A stretch of 64,000 nucleotides of DNA from Streptomyces roseochromogenus subsp. oscitans DS 12.976 (lineage in GTDB: Bacteria; Actinomycetota; Actinomycetes; Streptomycetales; Streptomycetaceae). Shown one piece after another: positions 53,402-62,797 of this stretch. The DNA lies in the NCBI RefSeq assembly GCF_000497445.1, contig NZ_CM002285.1, forward strand, positions 8,287,038-8,351,037, written 5' to 3'. Numbering within the stretch: position 1 is the stretch's first letter; the number at the start of each line of letters is the position of its first letter. The position numbers and the translations under genes were made by a program. The notes beneath the pieces were generated by a model. The model was not told the origin of the DNA, did not search any database, and worked only from the letters and a program-made list of their open reading frames with translations.

Positions 53402-54715
53402 CTAAGTGTCAGAAGTCTTTGTGTCTCCCGGATCGGCGGTGAGCCGTGCCGTGGCCAGCGCCGTCGCCGGATCACGGTCCGGTCCGCCTGCGGGGACCCA
53501 GGACCCGGCCTCGTCGCGATACGGCCACCAGCGGCCGTCCTGACCGAGGCGCAGCTGGACCCCTTCGCCCGGGACGATCCATCGGTTGCCGCTTCTGTGG
53601 AACGGCGGCCGCTCGTCCGCCTCCCAGGCCGCTTCGAGTGCAGCACGCGTGCGTGCGAGCGCCAGGCCCTCCACCTGCCACTCCTCGTCGAGCACGGCCA
53701 GCGCTGCCGCACCCCCGGCGCGCCAGGCGCGGACAGCCGTCGCCAACCCGGCGCGGCCGCGGCCCGACTCCTGGGCGAGCCGCTCGGCTGCGGCCTCGGA
53801 GGGTGCCCCGCACGCGAGTCGTACGGCGTCCTGGGCGGCCGTGACAGCGGCGCCGTCCCAGGGGTCTGAGCGGAGGGCCGCCGGATCCCGGCGGAGGGTC
53901 TCCGCAAGGAGCCGGTACGCCTCCACGGCGGTTCGGCCCGCCAGGTGCTCCAGTGCCGAGGGATCGATCCCGGGCGCCGGTGCCGTCCCGGTGGTGAGGG
54001 GCGGCGGCGCGCCCGGTGCCTGCGGGAGTCCGGGCAGCTCGGGCAGCGGAGGCAGGATGTCCCCGGCTGCCCACGCCTTCGCCGCGTCGACGCCCGCGGT
54101 TTCGGACGTGCAGGGCGTCGTGCGGGGCGCAGTGCTGCGCAGATGCAGTTCCGCCAGGAACGCGTCCTTCTCGCGCCCGCGCAGCAGCAGAAGCAGAAAC
54201 GGATCCTCATCCAGGAGTCGCGCCACCTGGTGACACAGTGCGGCGGTGTGCCCGCAGTGGTCCCATGTCCCGCAGTCGCACTCGGGCTCCAGATCGCCCA
54301 GGCCTGGCAGCAGCTCGACACCGCCGACCGCGGCGTCCTCGATCAGATGCGGCGGCAGCTCTCCGTCGAGAAGCGCGGCAAGGTGCCCGGCCTGCTCCAC
54401 GGTGACGTCCAGCAACCGTCCCCACTCCTCCTCGGACAGCTGCGGCACGAGGACGTCGGCCCGGTGGGCCGCGCCGCCGGGTTCGCGTACGACGGCGGTG
54501 ACCCGGCCCGGCCGCGCGGTCACCGCGCCCACGCCTCCCGCGCGGGCGAGCCGGCGGCCCGCCTTGACCGCGGCACCGTCCAACGCGGCGTCCTCCAGGG
54601 CCCGCAGCCATGCGCGGCCCCACCAGCTCTGCGCGAACCCACGCCCGCGCGCGGGCGGTGGCACGGCGAACGTGCGCTCCGCCGCGCGGCCGTGCTCGTC
54701 GTCGTAGCTGCTCAT
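53402..54715 (-). CDS. SWIM zinc-finger protein
   Basis: A 437-residue protein with the SWIM zinc finger CDCGTWDHCGH near residue 137 (CxC then CxH), bordered by ELLPGLGDLEPE and ALCHQVARLLDEDPF. The rest is helical, and the C terminus (EGVQLRLGQDGRWWPYRD) is a short beta unit. Its ATG overlaps the stop of the upstream SNF2 helicase (ATGA), the normal pairing in actinobacteria, so it is thought to guide or assist that helicase in DNA binding. Exact role unknown. Confidence 0.85.
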   Translation of the reverse strand: MSSYDDEHGRAAERTFAVPPPARGRGFAQSWWGRAWLRALEDAALDGAAVKAGRRLARAGGVGAVTARPGRVTAVVREPGGAAHRADVLVPQLSEEEWGRLLDVTVEQAGHLAALLDGELPPHLIEDAAVGGVELLPGLGDLEPECDCGTWDHCGHTAALCHQVARLLDEDPFLLLLLRGREKDAFLAELHLRSTAPRTTPCTSETAGVDAAKAWAAGDILPPLPELPGLPQAPGAPPPLTTGTAPAPGIDPSALEHLAGRTAVEAYRLLAETLRRDPAALRSDPWDGAAVTAAQDAVRLACGAPSEAAAERLAQESGRGRAGLATAVRAWRAGGAAALAVLDEEWQVEGLALARTRAALEAAWEADERPPFHRSGNRWIVPGEGVQLRLGQDGRWWPYRDEAGSWVPAGGPDRDPATALATARLTADPGDTKTSDT

Positions 54716-57591
54716 CGTGCCTCCCCGCGCAGTTCCACCAGCGCGGCCAGTTCCGCGTCCGTCAGCTCCGTCACAGCGGCCTCGCCGGTGCCGAGCACCG
54801 CGTCCGCCAACTCCCGCTTGCGGCTGAGCAGGTCCGCGATCCGGTCCTCCAAGGTTCCCTCGGCGATCAGCCGGTGCACCTGCACCGGACGCGTCTGCCC
54901 GATGCGGTACGCGCGGTCGGTGGCCTGGGCCTCGACCGCCGGATTCCACCAGCGGTCGTAGTGCACGACATGCTCGGCCCGGGTGAGGTTCAGGCCCGTC
55001 CCGGCGGCCCTCAAGGACAGCAGAAACACCGGTACTTCGCCGTCCTGGAAGCGCCGAACCAGCTCCTCGCGCGCGGTGACCGGGGTCCCGCCGTGCAGCA
55101 GCAGCGAAGGCACCCCACGGGCTGCCAGATGCCGTTCGAGCAAGCGGGCCATGCGCACGTACTGGGTGAAGACGAGCACGCCCGAACCCTCGGCGAGGAT
55201 CGTGCCGAGGAGTTCGTCGAGCAGCTCCAGCTTCCCCGAGCGCCCGGCGAGCCGCGGCTCGTCCTCCTTGAGGAACTGCGCCGGGTGATTGCAGATCTGC
55301 TTCAGCCCGGTCAGCAACTGCACGATCAGTCCCCGGCGGGCCATGGCGTCGGCTGCCGCGATCCGGTCCAGCGTCTCGCGCACCAGCGCCTCGTACAGTC
55401 CCGCCTGTTCGGATGTAAGGGTCACCGGGTGATCGCTCTCGGTCTTCGGCGGCAGCTCGGGGGCGATGCCGGGGTCCGACTTGCGCCGCCGCAGCAGGAA
55501 CGGCCGCACGAGCCTCGCGAGCCGCTGTGCCGCGACGGGGTCGAGACCGCCCTCGGCGGGTTGCGCGTAGCGCGCGCGGAAGGTGCCGAGGCTGCCCAGC
55601 AGGCCGGGAGTCGTCCAGTCGAGGATGGCCCACAGTTCGGTGAGGTTGTTCTCCACTGGGGTGCCGGTGAGCGCCACGCGCGCGCGTGCCCCGATGGAAC
55701 GCAGCGCCCGCGCGGTCGACGAGTAGGGATTCTTGACGTGCTGCGCCTCGTCGGCCACGACCATGCCCCAGGGCTGGGTGGCGAGCCGCTCGGCATCCAG
55801 GCGCATCGTGCCGTACGTCGTCAGGACGAACTCCCCTTCCCTGATGGACCCGAGAGCGCGCCCGGGCCCGTGGAACCTGCGCACCGGCACATCCGGAGCG
55901 AACCGCCCGATCTCTCGCTGCCAGTTGCCGAGCAGGGAGGCCGGGCAGACGACGAGCGTGGGACCGGCGGACGAGGTGTCCCTCTGCCGGTGCAGATGCA
56001 GTGCGATCAGCGTGACCGTCTTGCCGAGGCCCATGTCGTCAGCCAGACAGCCGCCCAGGCCGAGGGAGGTCATGCGGGCCAGCCAGTCGAGGCCCTGGAG
56101 CTGGTACGCGCGCAGGGTGGCGGCCAGGCCGGGCGGCTGCCCGACCGTGTCTGCCGTCCCGGTGTCCGTGAGGCGCTCCCGGAGCCGCTCCAGCCACCCC
56201 GACGACCGTACGTCGACCTGGTGCCCGTCGATCTGCGCCGAGCCCGTCAGAGCGGCGGCCAGCGCCTCGATGGGGGCGAGGGTGTGGTCCTGACGAGTCC
56301 GGGCACGGTGTGCCTGCCGGGGGTCGACGAGGACCCATCTGTCGCGCAGCCGCACCAGGGGACGCTTGGCCTCGGCGAGCCGGTCCAGCTCCTCCCGGGA
56401 CAACTCCCGCCCGCCCAGCGCGAACCACCGATTGAAGCCGACCGTGGCGTCCGGCGAGAGCAGCGACGCGGGCGCCGTGGCATCCCGCGGGGCGGCCGTG
56501 CCGTCGTCCGGCGGGCCGACGGTCGCGTGGGCCGTGAGGTCGCGCGACAGCTCCTTCGGCCAGTGCACGTCGACTCCCGCCTTGCTCAGAGCCCGCGTGC
56601 CCGTGCCCAGAAGTTCGGCGATCTCGTCGTCGGCGAGGTCCACGGAGTCGGGTACGGCGGCGGAGAGCAGCGGTGTCAACGGCGGCCAGGCGTGGGCGGC
56701 GCGGCGCAGCGCCAGCAACGCGTCGGCACGCGCGCGTGGACCGGCCGTTTCGTGTATGGCTCCCTCACCGGTCCACAGGGCGGCGGCGTCGAGGACGTCC
56801 GCCGCTCCGCTCACGCCCTGCACCTGCAGTACCGCCCGGAACCGGACCGGAGCGTCGTCCCCCTGTGCGACGTCGTCGAGCCCGGAGACCTCCACACGCA
56901 GCGACAGCCGCACACCGGCGTCATGGCCGGCGGCGATCTCGTCGGCCCACGCCCGCAGGGCGGGCAAGTGCTGCGGTTCGTGTACCGCGTACGCGGGGCC
57001 ATCGGTCACCGACGGGGCCGCGGGGGAGCGTGGGAGTACGTCGGCGACCGCGTCCAGGAAAGCGCGCAGCAGCCGTTCCGGGTCCGGCAGCCGGGGTGGC
57101 CCTTCGGCCGCGAGCGGTACCGCGTGGGCCTCCGGCGGCATGGCGGCGGCGAGTTCGCGGATCAGCTCCGAGTCCCGCGCGGACAGCGGGGCCACCCGCC
57201 AGACGTCGTGATCGCTGGGGGAGAGCCCCGGCAGCAGCAGGCCACGCGCCAGGAAGTGCAGGGCCAGTTGGCAGGCGGCACGCCAGAAGACGGACGAGCG
57301 GTGCCCTTGCGGCAGTGCACGCGCGCGTGCGAGCAAGGGCAGGGCGCGGTTCAGGGGTATGAGGAGCGCGGGCGTACGGACCGGCTCGACGCCGCCGTCC
57401 GCCGTGGGCATCACGATGTCCCATTCCGCCGGCGATCCGTCGGCGACGACGGGAGGGACCTTGCCGTCCAGCCGCCAGAACGCGATCCGGCCCGTGCGAG
57501 CGGGGTCGGACGGCATGAACGTCGTGCAGCATCGGGCCAGTTCGGAAAGTTCGGAAAGTTCGGAAGGTAGTGCCGTCGGGATGGTCTGCAC
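54712..57591 (-). CDS. SNF2-family DNA helicase/ATPase
   Basis: A 959-residue Swi2/Snf2 ATPase with an N-terminal accessory region (about 1-470) of the bacterial RapA/HepA-like type. Motifs: Walker A LADDMGLGKTVTLIAL, DEAQ box VVADEAQHVKNP, ALTGTPVENNLTELWAILDW, then LVFTQYVRMARLLERHL, LLSLRAAGTGLNLTRAEHVV and ATDRAYRIGQTRPVQVHRLI in the C-terminal helicase half. I chose GTG at 57589-57591 because GAGGAG lies upstream; a TTG seven codons earlier is possible. The start region contains the SEL repeat. It is coupled to the SWIM gene. Confidence 0.92.
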   Translation of the reverse strand: MQTIPTALPSELSELSELARCCTTFMPSDPARTGRIAFWRLDGKVPPVVADGSPAEWDIVMPTADGGVEPVRTPALLIPLNRALPLLARARALPQGHRSSVFWRAACQLALHFLARGLLLPGLSPSDHDVWRVAPLSARDSELIRELAAAMPPEAHAVPLAAEGPPRLPDPERLLRAFLDAVADVLPRSPAAPSVTDGPAYAVHEPQHLPALRAWADEIAAGHDAGVRLSLRVEVSGLDDVAQGDDAPVRFRAVLQVQGVSGAADVLDAAALWTGEGAIHETAGPRARADALLALRRAAHAWPPLTPLLSAAVPDSVDLADDEIAELLGTGTRALSKAGVDVHWPKELSRDLTAHATVGPPDDGTAAPRDATAPASLLSPDATVGFNRWFALGGRELSREELDRLAEAKRPLVRLRDRWVLVDPRQAHRARTRQDHTLAPIEALAAALTGSAQIDGHQVDVRSSGWLERLRERLTDTGTADTVGQPPGLAATLRAYQLQGLDWLARMTSLGLGGCLADDMGLGKTVTLIALHLHRQRDTSSAGPTLVVCPASLLGNWQREIGRFAPDVPVRRFHGPGRALGSIREGEFVLTTYGTMRLDAERLATQPWGMVVADEAQHVKNPYSSTARALRSIGARARVALTGTPVENNLTELWAILDWTTPGLLGSLGTFRARYAQPAEGGLDPVAAQRLARLVRPFLLRRRKSDPGIAPELPPKTESDHPVTLTSEQAGLYEALVRETLDRIAAADAMARRGLIVQLLTGLKQICNHPAQFLKEDEPRLAGRSGKLELLDELLGTILAEGSGVLVFTQYVRMARLLERHLAARGVPSLLLHGGTPVTAREELVRRFQDGEVPVFLLSLRAAGTGLNLTRAEHVVHYDRWWNPAVEAQATDRAYRIGQTRPVQVHRLIAEGTLEDRIADLLSRKRELADAVLGTGEAAVTELTDAELAALVELRGEAR
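57541..57567. repeat. Three tandem 9-bp repeats in the helicase N terminus
   Basis: TTCGGAAAG twice then TTCGGAAGG in direct succession; on the minus strand they encode Ser-Glu-Leu three times, a few codons after the probable start. Unit loss or gain keeps the frame. Confidence 0.85.
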
Positions 57592-57847
57592 AGCTCTGCC
57601 CGCACTCCTCAAATTTGACTACTGAGCCGGAGTCGCCGACGGTACAGCATGGCGAGGGCGACCCGGGCATACTGACGTCGTGATCCAGGCCACTTCACAA
57701 TCTGTTCGATGCTGGAGGATCTCACCGGCCAGGAACCCACTAGGGGTGGGTCTCGGGGACGTCTCAGGGTCGGGTTCCGGAACTGCGCGGACCTGGGAGC
57801 CGTTTTCACAGCAGAGAGCGGCAGTGGCCGTGAAGGAGGCGACGCTC

Positions 57848-58030
57848 ATGTCGAACAACGCGAAGATCGCCGTCGGGGGTGTGGCGGTCGGGTTGATTCT
57901 GTTGATCTGGCTGCCTTGGTGGGTGGCGTTCCTGATCGTGGTCGGAGTTCCGGTCGCCGCGTATCTGGCGCTGGACCCCTCACAGCGGCGCAGGCTCCGC
58001 AGGGTCACCCGCAAGGAACTCGGCCGCTGA
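57848..58030 (+). CDS. Small membrane protein (60 aa)
   Basis: A 60-residue protein with AAGGAGG at good spacing before the ATG. One long hydrophobic span with two helices (AVGGVAVGLILLIWLP, WVAFLIVVGVPVAAYLAL) and a strongly basic C terminus (SQRRRLRRVTRKELGR), so the tail is probably cytosolic. No known function. The longer open frame upstream is not supported. Confidence 0.65.
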   Translation: MSNNAKIAVGGVAVGLILLIWLPWWVAFLIVVGVPVAAYLALDPSQRRRLRRVTRKELGR

Positions 58031-58268
58031 GGGCAGGGCGGACGCCCGTAGAGGCCCGCACAGTCGGCCGCGGGGCCGGACCGGTCTCAGGGGCTGGTCC
58101 GACCCTCGCGGGACAGCGCGCGGCCTCGGGGTGCGCTTGGCCCCTGAGCCTGGGCCATGGCTTTGAAGGGAACGCGCCAAGCGTGGGACGCCTGGCCCTG
58201 GAGGGCCCCTCGGCGCGCACACCGCGCCTTTGGGGCGCACGTACCGCACCCCGTAGAGGCGTGCGGGC

Positions 58269-59201
58269 TCAGATGGGGCGTACGGCCATCTTGTCGAGTG
58301 CCTCCAGCAGGCCCGGCAGCTCGGGGCCCCGGCCCACCGGGAGGACCTCGCCCGGCTCGTCGTCGAGCAGGACGAAGGCTATGTCGTCGGTGCGAGCCAC
58401 CATCGACCAGCCGGGGCCGTCTGCGCGCAGCGTACGGGCGTCCCCGGGGGCGAACGACGAGCGCACCCGGCCGAGCGGCGGCGGCGAGTCGACGTAGGCG
58501 CGCGCCTCCGCGAGCACCCGCCTGACTCCCCGATGGCCGCTCTGGGGCATGCCCTGCCGGTCCTCCGGCGAGGGCTCCGCGGCCCGCTCGTGCCCGTCCG
58601 GGTGGTCCTGCCCTCCGGGCTTCTCCGGCCCGGCAGGTGTCTCCTGCCCGCCCGGTGCCCGCTGTCCGCCCGGCGTGTCCTGTCCGCCCGGCACGGAGAA
58701 TTTCTCGTCGTCGATCTGCCCGCGCCACGCTGCCCACTGCAGCGCGATCTCGTCGGCGCCCAGGCGGCGCTGGGCCGGCCCCCAGGTGCTGGTGTCCGGC
58801 GGGCTCAACGCAGGCCGGTCCGCCGCGTCCGGAGCGGGATCGTGCGGGGCTGGGACGCCGGGAGCCGCGACGGCGACCGCCAGCGGCCAGCCCGGCAGGG
58901 CGGCCACGACCGCGCGCTCGTCCGGCGACAGCTCGTACTCCATGCCGCAGTCCCAGGACGCGATCGCCACGGCGACCAGCGAGACGTCGTCGATGACGAC
59001 CGTCCAGCGCGCACCGTCGCCGTCCTGTCCCAGCACCAGGCCGTACCCGTCGTCGACGGGTACGAGTCCCAGCGCCGCGCATGCCTCCGGATAGTCGTCG
59101 CCCAGAACGCTCGGAAACTGTGCCGGCGTCAGCAGCACCGCCGTCAGTACGTACAGCGCATCGTCCGCGGCGGCGACGGCCTCTTCGTCGGTCCTGGCCA
59201 T
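58269..59201 (-). CDS. Conserved hypothetical protein with a Pro-Gly-Gly-Gln-rich linker
   Basis: A 310-residue soluble protein in three parts: an N-terminal alpha/beta domain (about 1-115, with DDGYGLVLGQDGDGARWTVV), a disordered linker (about 165-225) of near-repeats such as PGGQDT, PGGQRA, PGGQET, then a C-terminal domain (about 225-310, GPGWSMVARTDDIAFVLLDD). Similar actinobacterial proteins are annotated only as hypothetical. The linker varies in length between copies of this kind by unit gain and loss. It may be related to WXG100/Esx-type secretion partners, but I cannot support that. Confidence 0.7.
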   Translation of the reverse strand: MARTDEEAVAAADDALYVLTAVLLTPAQFPSVLGDDYPEACAALGLVPVDDGYGLVLGQDGDGARWTVVIDDVSLVAVAIASWDCGMEYELSPDERAVVAALPGWPLAVAVAAPGVPAPHDPAPDAADRPALSPPDTSTWGPAQRRLGADEIALQWAAWRGQIDDEKFSVPGGQDTPGGQRAPGGQETPAGPEKPGGQDHPDGHERAAEPSPEDRQGMPQSGHRGVRRVLAEARAYVDSPPPLGRVRSSFAPGDARTLRADGPGWSMVARTDDIAFVLLDDEPGEVLPVGRGPELPGLLEALDKMAVRPI

Positions 59202-59340
59202 CCCAGCCTCCCAGTGGTTCGTCCAACGGCGCGCACCCTAGTGCGAGCGGAAGCCGCTTGTCACGACTCCTCACACCACGCGGACCTGCAGGTTTCCGCC
59301 TGGACGGGGGCGAAACGACCATAGTTGGCGGGGGTCTTCC

Positions 59341-59673
59341 TCACTCCGTGGGCAGCCCGAGGAGATCGTGGGCCACTGCCGCGGGCGACTCGGAGCGCTC
59401 GCGGGCCAACGCGACGAGGGCACGGCAGGCGAGTTCGCTCACCCCGAACGACAGCGCCTCCGGGGACACCCAGGCCGCGGCCTCCTCGACCCGCTCCTGA
59501 TCGTCCTCCGCGCGGGCCACGATGTAGGCGGCAGCCGCTTCGAACAAGTTGTGTGCGCGCCTCTCCCGCGCCACCGCCGGCTGCGTGGGCGTGACGGTGC
59601 GGAGCCTGGCGGCGTACTTGCGTATCTGGCCGAACACACGGACCACCCTCCCCCTGAACGGGGCCAAGTCCAT
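59341..59673 (-). CDS. Conserved hypothetical helical protein (110 aa)
   Basis: A 110-residue, predominantly alpha-helical, Ala-rich protein (RVFGQIRKYAARLRT, ARERRAHNLFEAAAAYIVAR, VSELACRALVALARERSE). No cysteines or metal motifs of note. Its start lies 61 bp from the divergent MpaB-like gene, so a shared promoter region is likely. Conserved among streptomycetes as far as I recall, with no function assigned. Confidence 0.65.
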   Translation of the reverse strand: MDLAPFRGRVVRVFGQIRKYAARLRTVTPTQPAVARERRAHNLFEAAAAYIVARAEDDQERVEEAAAWVSPEALSFGVSELACRALVALARERSESPAAVAHDLLGLPTE

Positions 59674-59734
59674 CGCTCATCTGCTGTCATTCAACGTAGA
59701 GTTGGAATTTCTGCGGCATAAGGGGGAGGACGCG

Positions 59735-60640
59735 GTGAAGCGCTTCGAGCGGCTCGGGCAGATCCGCCGGCTGGACCCGGTGGCGGACGCGCTGGAGATC
59801 TACCGGCTCAGTGCAGCCTTCGAGTTTCCATGGGACTACACCCGCGCACTCGAGCTGGCCTTGTACCGCACCTACGCCGTGCCCAGCATCGGGCGACTGC
59901 TCGCGCGGACGGCAGAGCTGACCGAACGCACACAGAAGCGGTACGACGACACGGCGCTGCTGCTCGACACCGTCGTCGAGTACGGCTTCGCCGCAGAGGA
60001 GGGCCGTACCGCGATCCGCCGCATCAACCAGATGCACCGCAGCTACGACATCAGCGACGATGACATGCGGTATGTGCTGAGCACCTTCGTCGTGGTGCCC
60101 CGGCGCTGGATCGACGCCTACGGCTGGCGGCGGCTGTCCCGGCACGAGGTCGTCGCCGCGACCGAGTACTACCGCACCCTCGGCCGCCACATGGGCATCC
60201 CCGGCATCCCCGAGACGTACGACGAGTTCGAGACACTCCTCGACGCCTACGAGCGGGAACACTTCCGCTGGGACGAGCAGTCCCGGTCGGTCTCCGACGC
60301 CACCCTCGACCTGATGGTGTCCTGGTATCCGCGCCCTCTGGCGCCGCTGCTGCGCACCGCGACGCTCGCCCTGTTCGACGAACACCTGCTGCGCGCGTTC
60401 CGATACACCCAGCCCGGCGCGGCCACCACGGAGTTCGTGCGCCGCGCCGTACGCGCGCGTGGCCGGCTCGTCCGGCTGCTGCCGCCGCGCCGCTCCCCGC
60501 ACTTCGCACGCCAGAACTGGGAGATCAAGGGCTACCCGGACGGCTACCGGGTGGCCGACCTCGGTACCCGCCCGGTTCCCGGGCTGCGCGGCTGCCCGGT
60601 GCGACACGGGGACACCTCAGCGGCCGACACGGTCGAGTGA
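59735..60640 (+). CDS. MpaB-like oxygenase family protein (DUF2236)
   Basis: A 301-residue protein of the DUF2236/MpaB family. The GTG at 59735 follows GGGGGAGG and gives a normal length; an open frame reaching 186 bases further upstream has a poorer start. Signature segments: IYRLSAAFEFPWDYTRALEL near residue 22, RINQMHRSYDISDDDMRYVL with the conserved histidine, and RRWIDAYGWRRLSRHEVVAA. Relatives use a heme-like cofactor for oxidation of lipids or polymers (as in latex-clearing proteins). Its 3' end overlaps the convergent PadR gene by 24 bp. Confidence 0.82.
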   Translation: MKRFERLGQIRRLDPVADALEIYRLSAAFEFPWDYTRALELALYRTYAVPSIGRLLARTAELTERTQKRYDDTALLLDTVVEYGFAAEEGRTAIRRINQMHRSYDISDDDMRYVLSTFVVVPRRWIDAYGWRRLSRHEVVAATEYYRTLGRHMGIPGIPETYDEFETLLDAYEREHFRWDEQSRSVSDATLDLMVSWYPRPLAPLLRTATLALFDEHLLRAFRYTQPGAATTEFVRRAVRARGRLVRLLPPRRSPHFARQNWEIKGYPDGYRVADLGTRPVPGLRGCPVRHGDTSAADTVE

Positions 60641-61150
60641 CGCCAGGGTGTCGCGCAGCCAGGCCAGTTCGGCCCGGCTCGTGGCACGCGCGATGAGGAG
60701 CACACCGCGCCGGAACGGGTCGCCCAACTCCTCCGCACGCAGTGGCCGGTCGCCGTCGTAGAAGAAGCTCGCCGGCTCCTCCAGGAAGGCCAGCCGGCGT
60801 CGCAGTACGGCCGCCTGGGCGGCGGGGTCGTCCAGGTGCCTTAGGAACGCGAGCAGCGTGAACCAGTGGTTCTCGTCGGTGATCTCGCGCTGCGCGGGTT
60901 CGGCGAGCCGGCGCTTCAGCTCGGCGCAGCCCTCCTCTGTCAGCCTCAGCACGTGGCGCGGGGCCGCCACCGCGCCGGGCTCGGTGGCCCGGACGAGCAG
61001 CCCCGCCTTCTCCAGCCGCTTGATCGCCGGATACAGCGTGCTTTCGGCGACGGGCCGCACATGCCCGGTGAGCGCCGCGATGTGCCGGCGCAGGACGTAT
61101 CCGTGCAGCGGGGCGTCGTGGAGGAAACCGAGGATGGCGAGTTCGAGCAC
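60617..61150 (-). CDS. PadR family transcriptional regulator
   Basis: A 177-residue regulator. PadR-type winged helix at about 1-80 (LELAILGFLHDAPLHGYVLR, ESTLYPAIKRLEKAGLLV), followed by a helical C-terminal dimer domain. GTG start at 61148-61150. It is divergent from an alpha/beta hydrolase; the 113-bp gap has CCCGATACACC and GATGTATAG, resembling PadR half-sites, so it probably represses itself and that hydrolase. The end overlaps the MpaB-like gene. Confidence 0.87.
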   Translation of the reverse strand: MLELAILGFLHDAPLHGYVLRRHIAALTGHVRPVAESTLYPAIKRLEKAGLLVRATEPGAVAAPRHVLRLTEEGCAELKRRLAEPAQREITDENHWFTLLAFLRHLDDPAAQAAVLRRRLAFLEEPASFFYDGDRPLRAEELGDPFRRGVLLIARATSRAELAWLRDTLASLDRVGR

Positions 61151-61263
61151 GGCCGCATTCTTGCGCAGGGCGCTGTACCTCGCTATCCCGATACACCCTC
61201 CTCGTCATACCTCGTCTCCGATGTATAGTCCAGCGGCGTCGGAGGACACCAGGGAGGGGCGCT

Positions 61264-62019
61264 GTGAAGCAGGCCGTGTTCGACAACGAAGGAAGCCGGA
61301 TCCGCTGGACCGAGGTGCCGGGCGCGGAGCCCGCGCGGGTGTACCTGCACGGACTCGGCTCGATCTCCGCCGTCTACCACGCGCACATCGCGGCACGGCC
61401 CGAACTCGCGGGCCGACGCAGCCTCTTCGTGGACCTGCCAGGACACGGCATCAGCGACCGGCCCGGCACGTTCGGATACACGCTGGAGGAGCACGCCGAC
61501 GCCGTGGCGGCCGCGCTGGACGAATCCGGAGTCCGCGGCGCCGAGTTGATCGCGCACAGCATGGGCGGCGCCGTAGCCATCGTGCTCGCCCACCGCAGGC
61601 CCGACCTCGCCTCCCGGCTGGTCCTCACGGAGGCCAACCTCGACGCCTTCCCGCCGCTCACGGCCGGCAGCAGCGGAATCGCCGCATATGAAGAAGACGA
61701 TTTCGTGGAAACGCAGCACACGCGCGTGCTCGAAGTCGTCGGCCCGCTGTGGGCGGCCACCATGCGCCTGGCCGACCCCCGCGCCCTGCACCGCAGCGCT
61801 GTCGGGCTGCGCCGGGGCTCTGCTCCCGTGATGCGCACGATCCTCGAAAGGTTGCCTGTCGAGCGCGTCTATCTGCAGGGCGAACTCAGCGGTGCCCTGG
61901 AGGGCCGGGAGAGGCTGGAAGCCGCCGGGGTGCGCGTCGTGACGGTGCCCGATGCCGGACACAACGTCATGTTCGACAACCCCGACGCCTTCGTGGCGGC
62001 CGTGGCCGGAACGGACTGA
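61264..62019 (+). CDS. Alpha/beta-hydrolase
   Basis: A 251-residue serine hydrolase: nucleophile elbow LIAHSMGGAVAIV with the serine near residue 100, acid in the RRPDLASRLVLTEANLD region, and histidine in VPDAGHNVMFDNPDAF near residue 233. GTG start after GGGAGGGG. It is probably controlled by the divergent PadR regulator. Such PadR-linked hydrolases often detoxify phenolic or lactone compounds, but the substrate is unknown. Confidence 0.85.
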   Translation: MKQAVFDNEGSRIRWTEVPGAEPARVYLHGLGSISAVYHAHIAARPELAGRRSLFVDLPGHGISDRPGTFGYTLEEHADAVAAALDESGVRGAELIAHSMGGAVAIVLAHRRPDLASRLVLTEANLDAFPPLTAGSSGIAAYEEDDFVETQHTRVLEVVGPLWAATMRLADPRALHRSAVGLRRGSAPVMRTILERLPVERVYLQGELSGALEGRERLEAAGVRVVTVPDAGHNVMFDNPDAFVAAVAGTD

Positions 62020-62046
62020 CCCGCCCGGCCTTCAGCGTCACGACGT

Positions 62047-62655
62047 TCAGTTCGCGCACACGGCGAGCGCGAGAAAGCGGCAGTCCTCGTCGGCGTACGA
62101 CGTCATGCTCCACCCCGAACGGGCCAGCATCGGGGCGAGGTTGGCCTCGTCGCGCAGATCGTCGGGTGTGATCTGCCGGCCCTGACGCGCCGCCAGGGCC
62201 GCACGCCCGATGGGATGGAACAGCGCCAGCGTGCCACCGGGACGCACCACACGGGCCAGCTCCCGCAGGTTCGCCTCCGGACGCGGCAGATGGGCGATCA
62301 GGCCGGCCGCGAACACGGCGTCCAGGGACTTGGACACCAGCGGCAGCGCGGCGACGTCCGCGCGCAGCAGTCGGCCGTCCCGGCCCCGGCCCGCCCGCAC
62401 GGCGGCCTCGAGCATCGCCGGGGTCAGATCGGCGCCCAGCACCACCCCGGACGGGCCCACGGCGGCCCGCAGCGGCGGCAGGGCGCGCCCCGTACCGCAC
62501 CCTGCGTCCAGCACCCGGTCGCCCGGCCGCAGTTCGAGATCGGCGACGGCTGCCGCATAGGCGGGACCATCGTCCGGGAACCGGCTGTCCCAGTCGGCCG
62601 CGCGGGCGGTGAAGAACTCCTGCACATGTGTGTGGTCATCGCTCATGCTCGGCAT
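62047..62655 (-). CDS. SAM-dependent methyltransferase
   Basis: A 202-residue class I methyltransferase. SAM motif I is GDRVLDAGCGTGRALPPL near residue 46, with VLGADLTPAMLEAA next, and LDAVFAAGLIAHLPRPEANL for the post-motif. Two ATG codons three residues apart are possible starts; GAGGA lies just before the first. Convergent with the alpha/beta hydrolase, 27 bp apart. Target unknown. Confidence 0.8.
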   Translation of the reverse strand: MPSMSDDHTHVQEFFTARAADWDSRFPDDGPAYAAAVADLELRPGDRVLDAGCGTGRALPPLRAAVGPSGVVLGADLTPAMLEAAVRAGRGRDGRLLRADVAALPLVSKSLDAVFAAGLIAHLPRPEANLRELARVVRPGGTLALFHPIGRAALAARQGRQITPDDLRDEANLAPMLARSGWSMTSYADEDCRFLALAVCAN

Positions 62656-62797
62656 GATTCCTCACCGTCGCGGGGGATATGTAGGCGCACACGTTCGAGC
62701 CGGACCCGATCGTTCCGTCGCATCCGCCTGTCATATTCCAACAGCTTTCGAAATGCGCCCCCTTCGTGCGCCCGTGCCCCCCTAGCGTCCTTTGGCC

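Noticed and set aside
54610..57570. 986-residue plus-strand open frame
   Set aside because: Exact antisense shadow of the SNF2 helicase; no recognisable domain.
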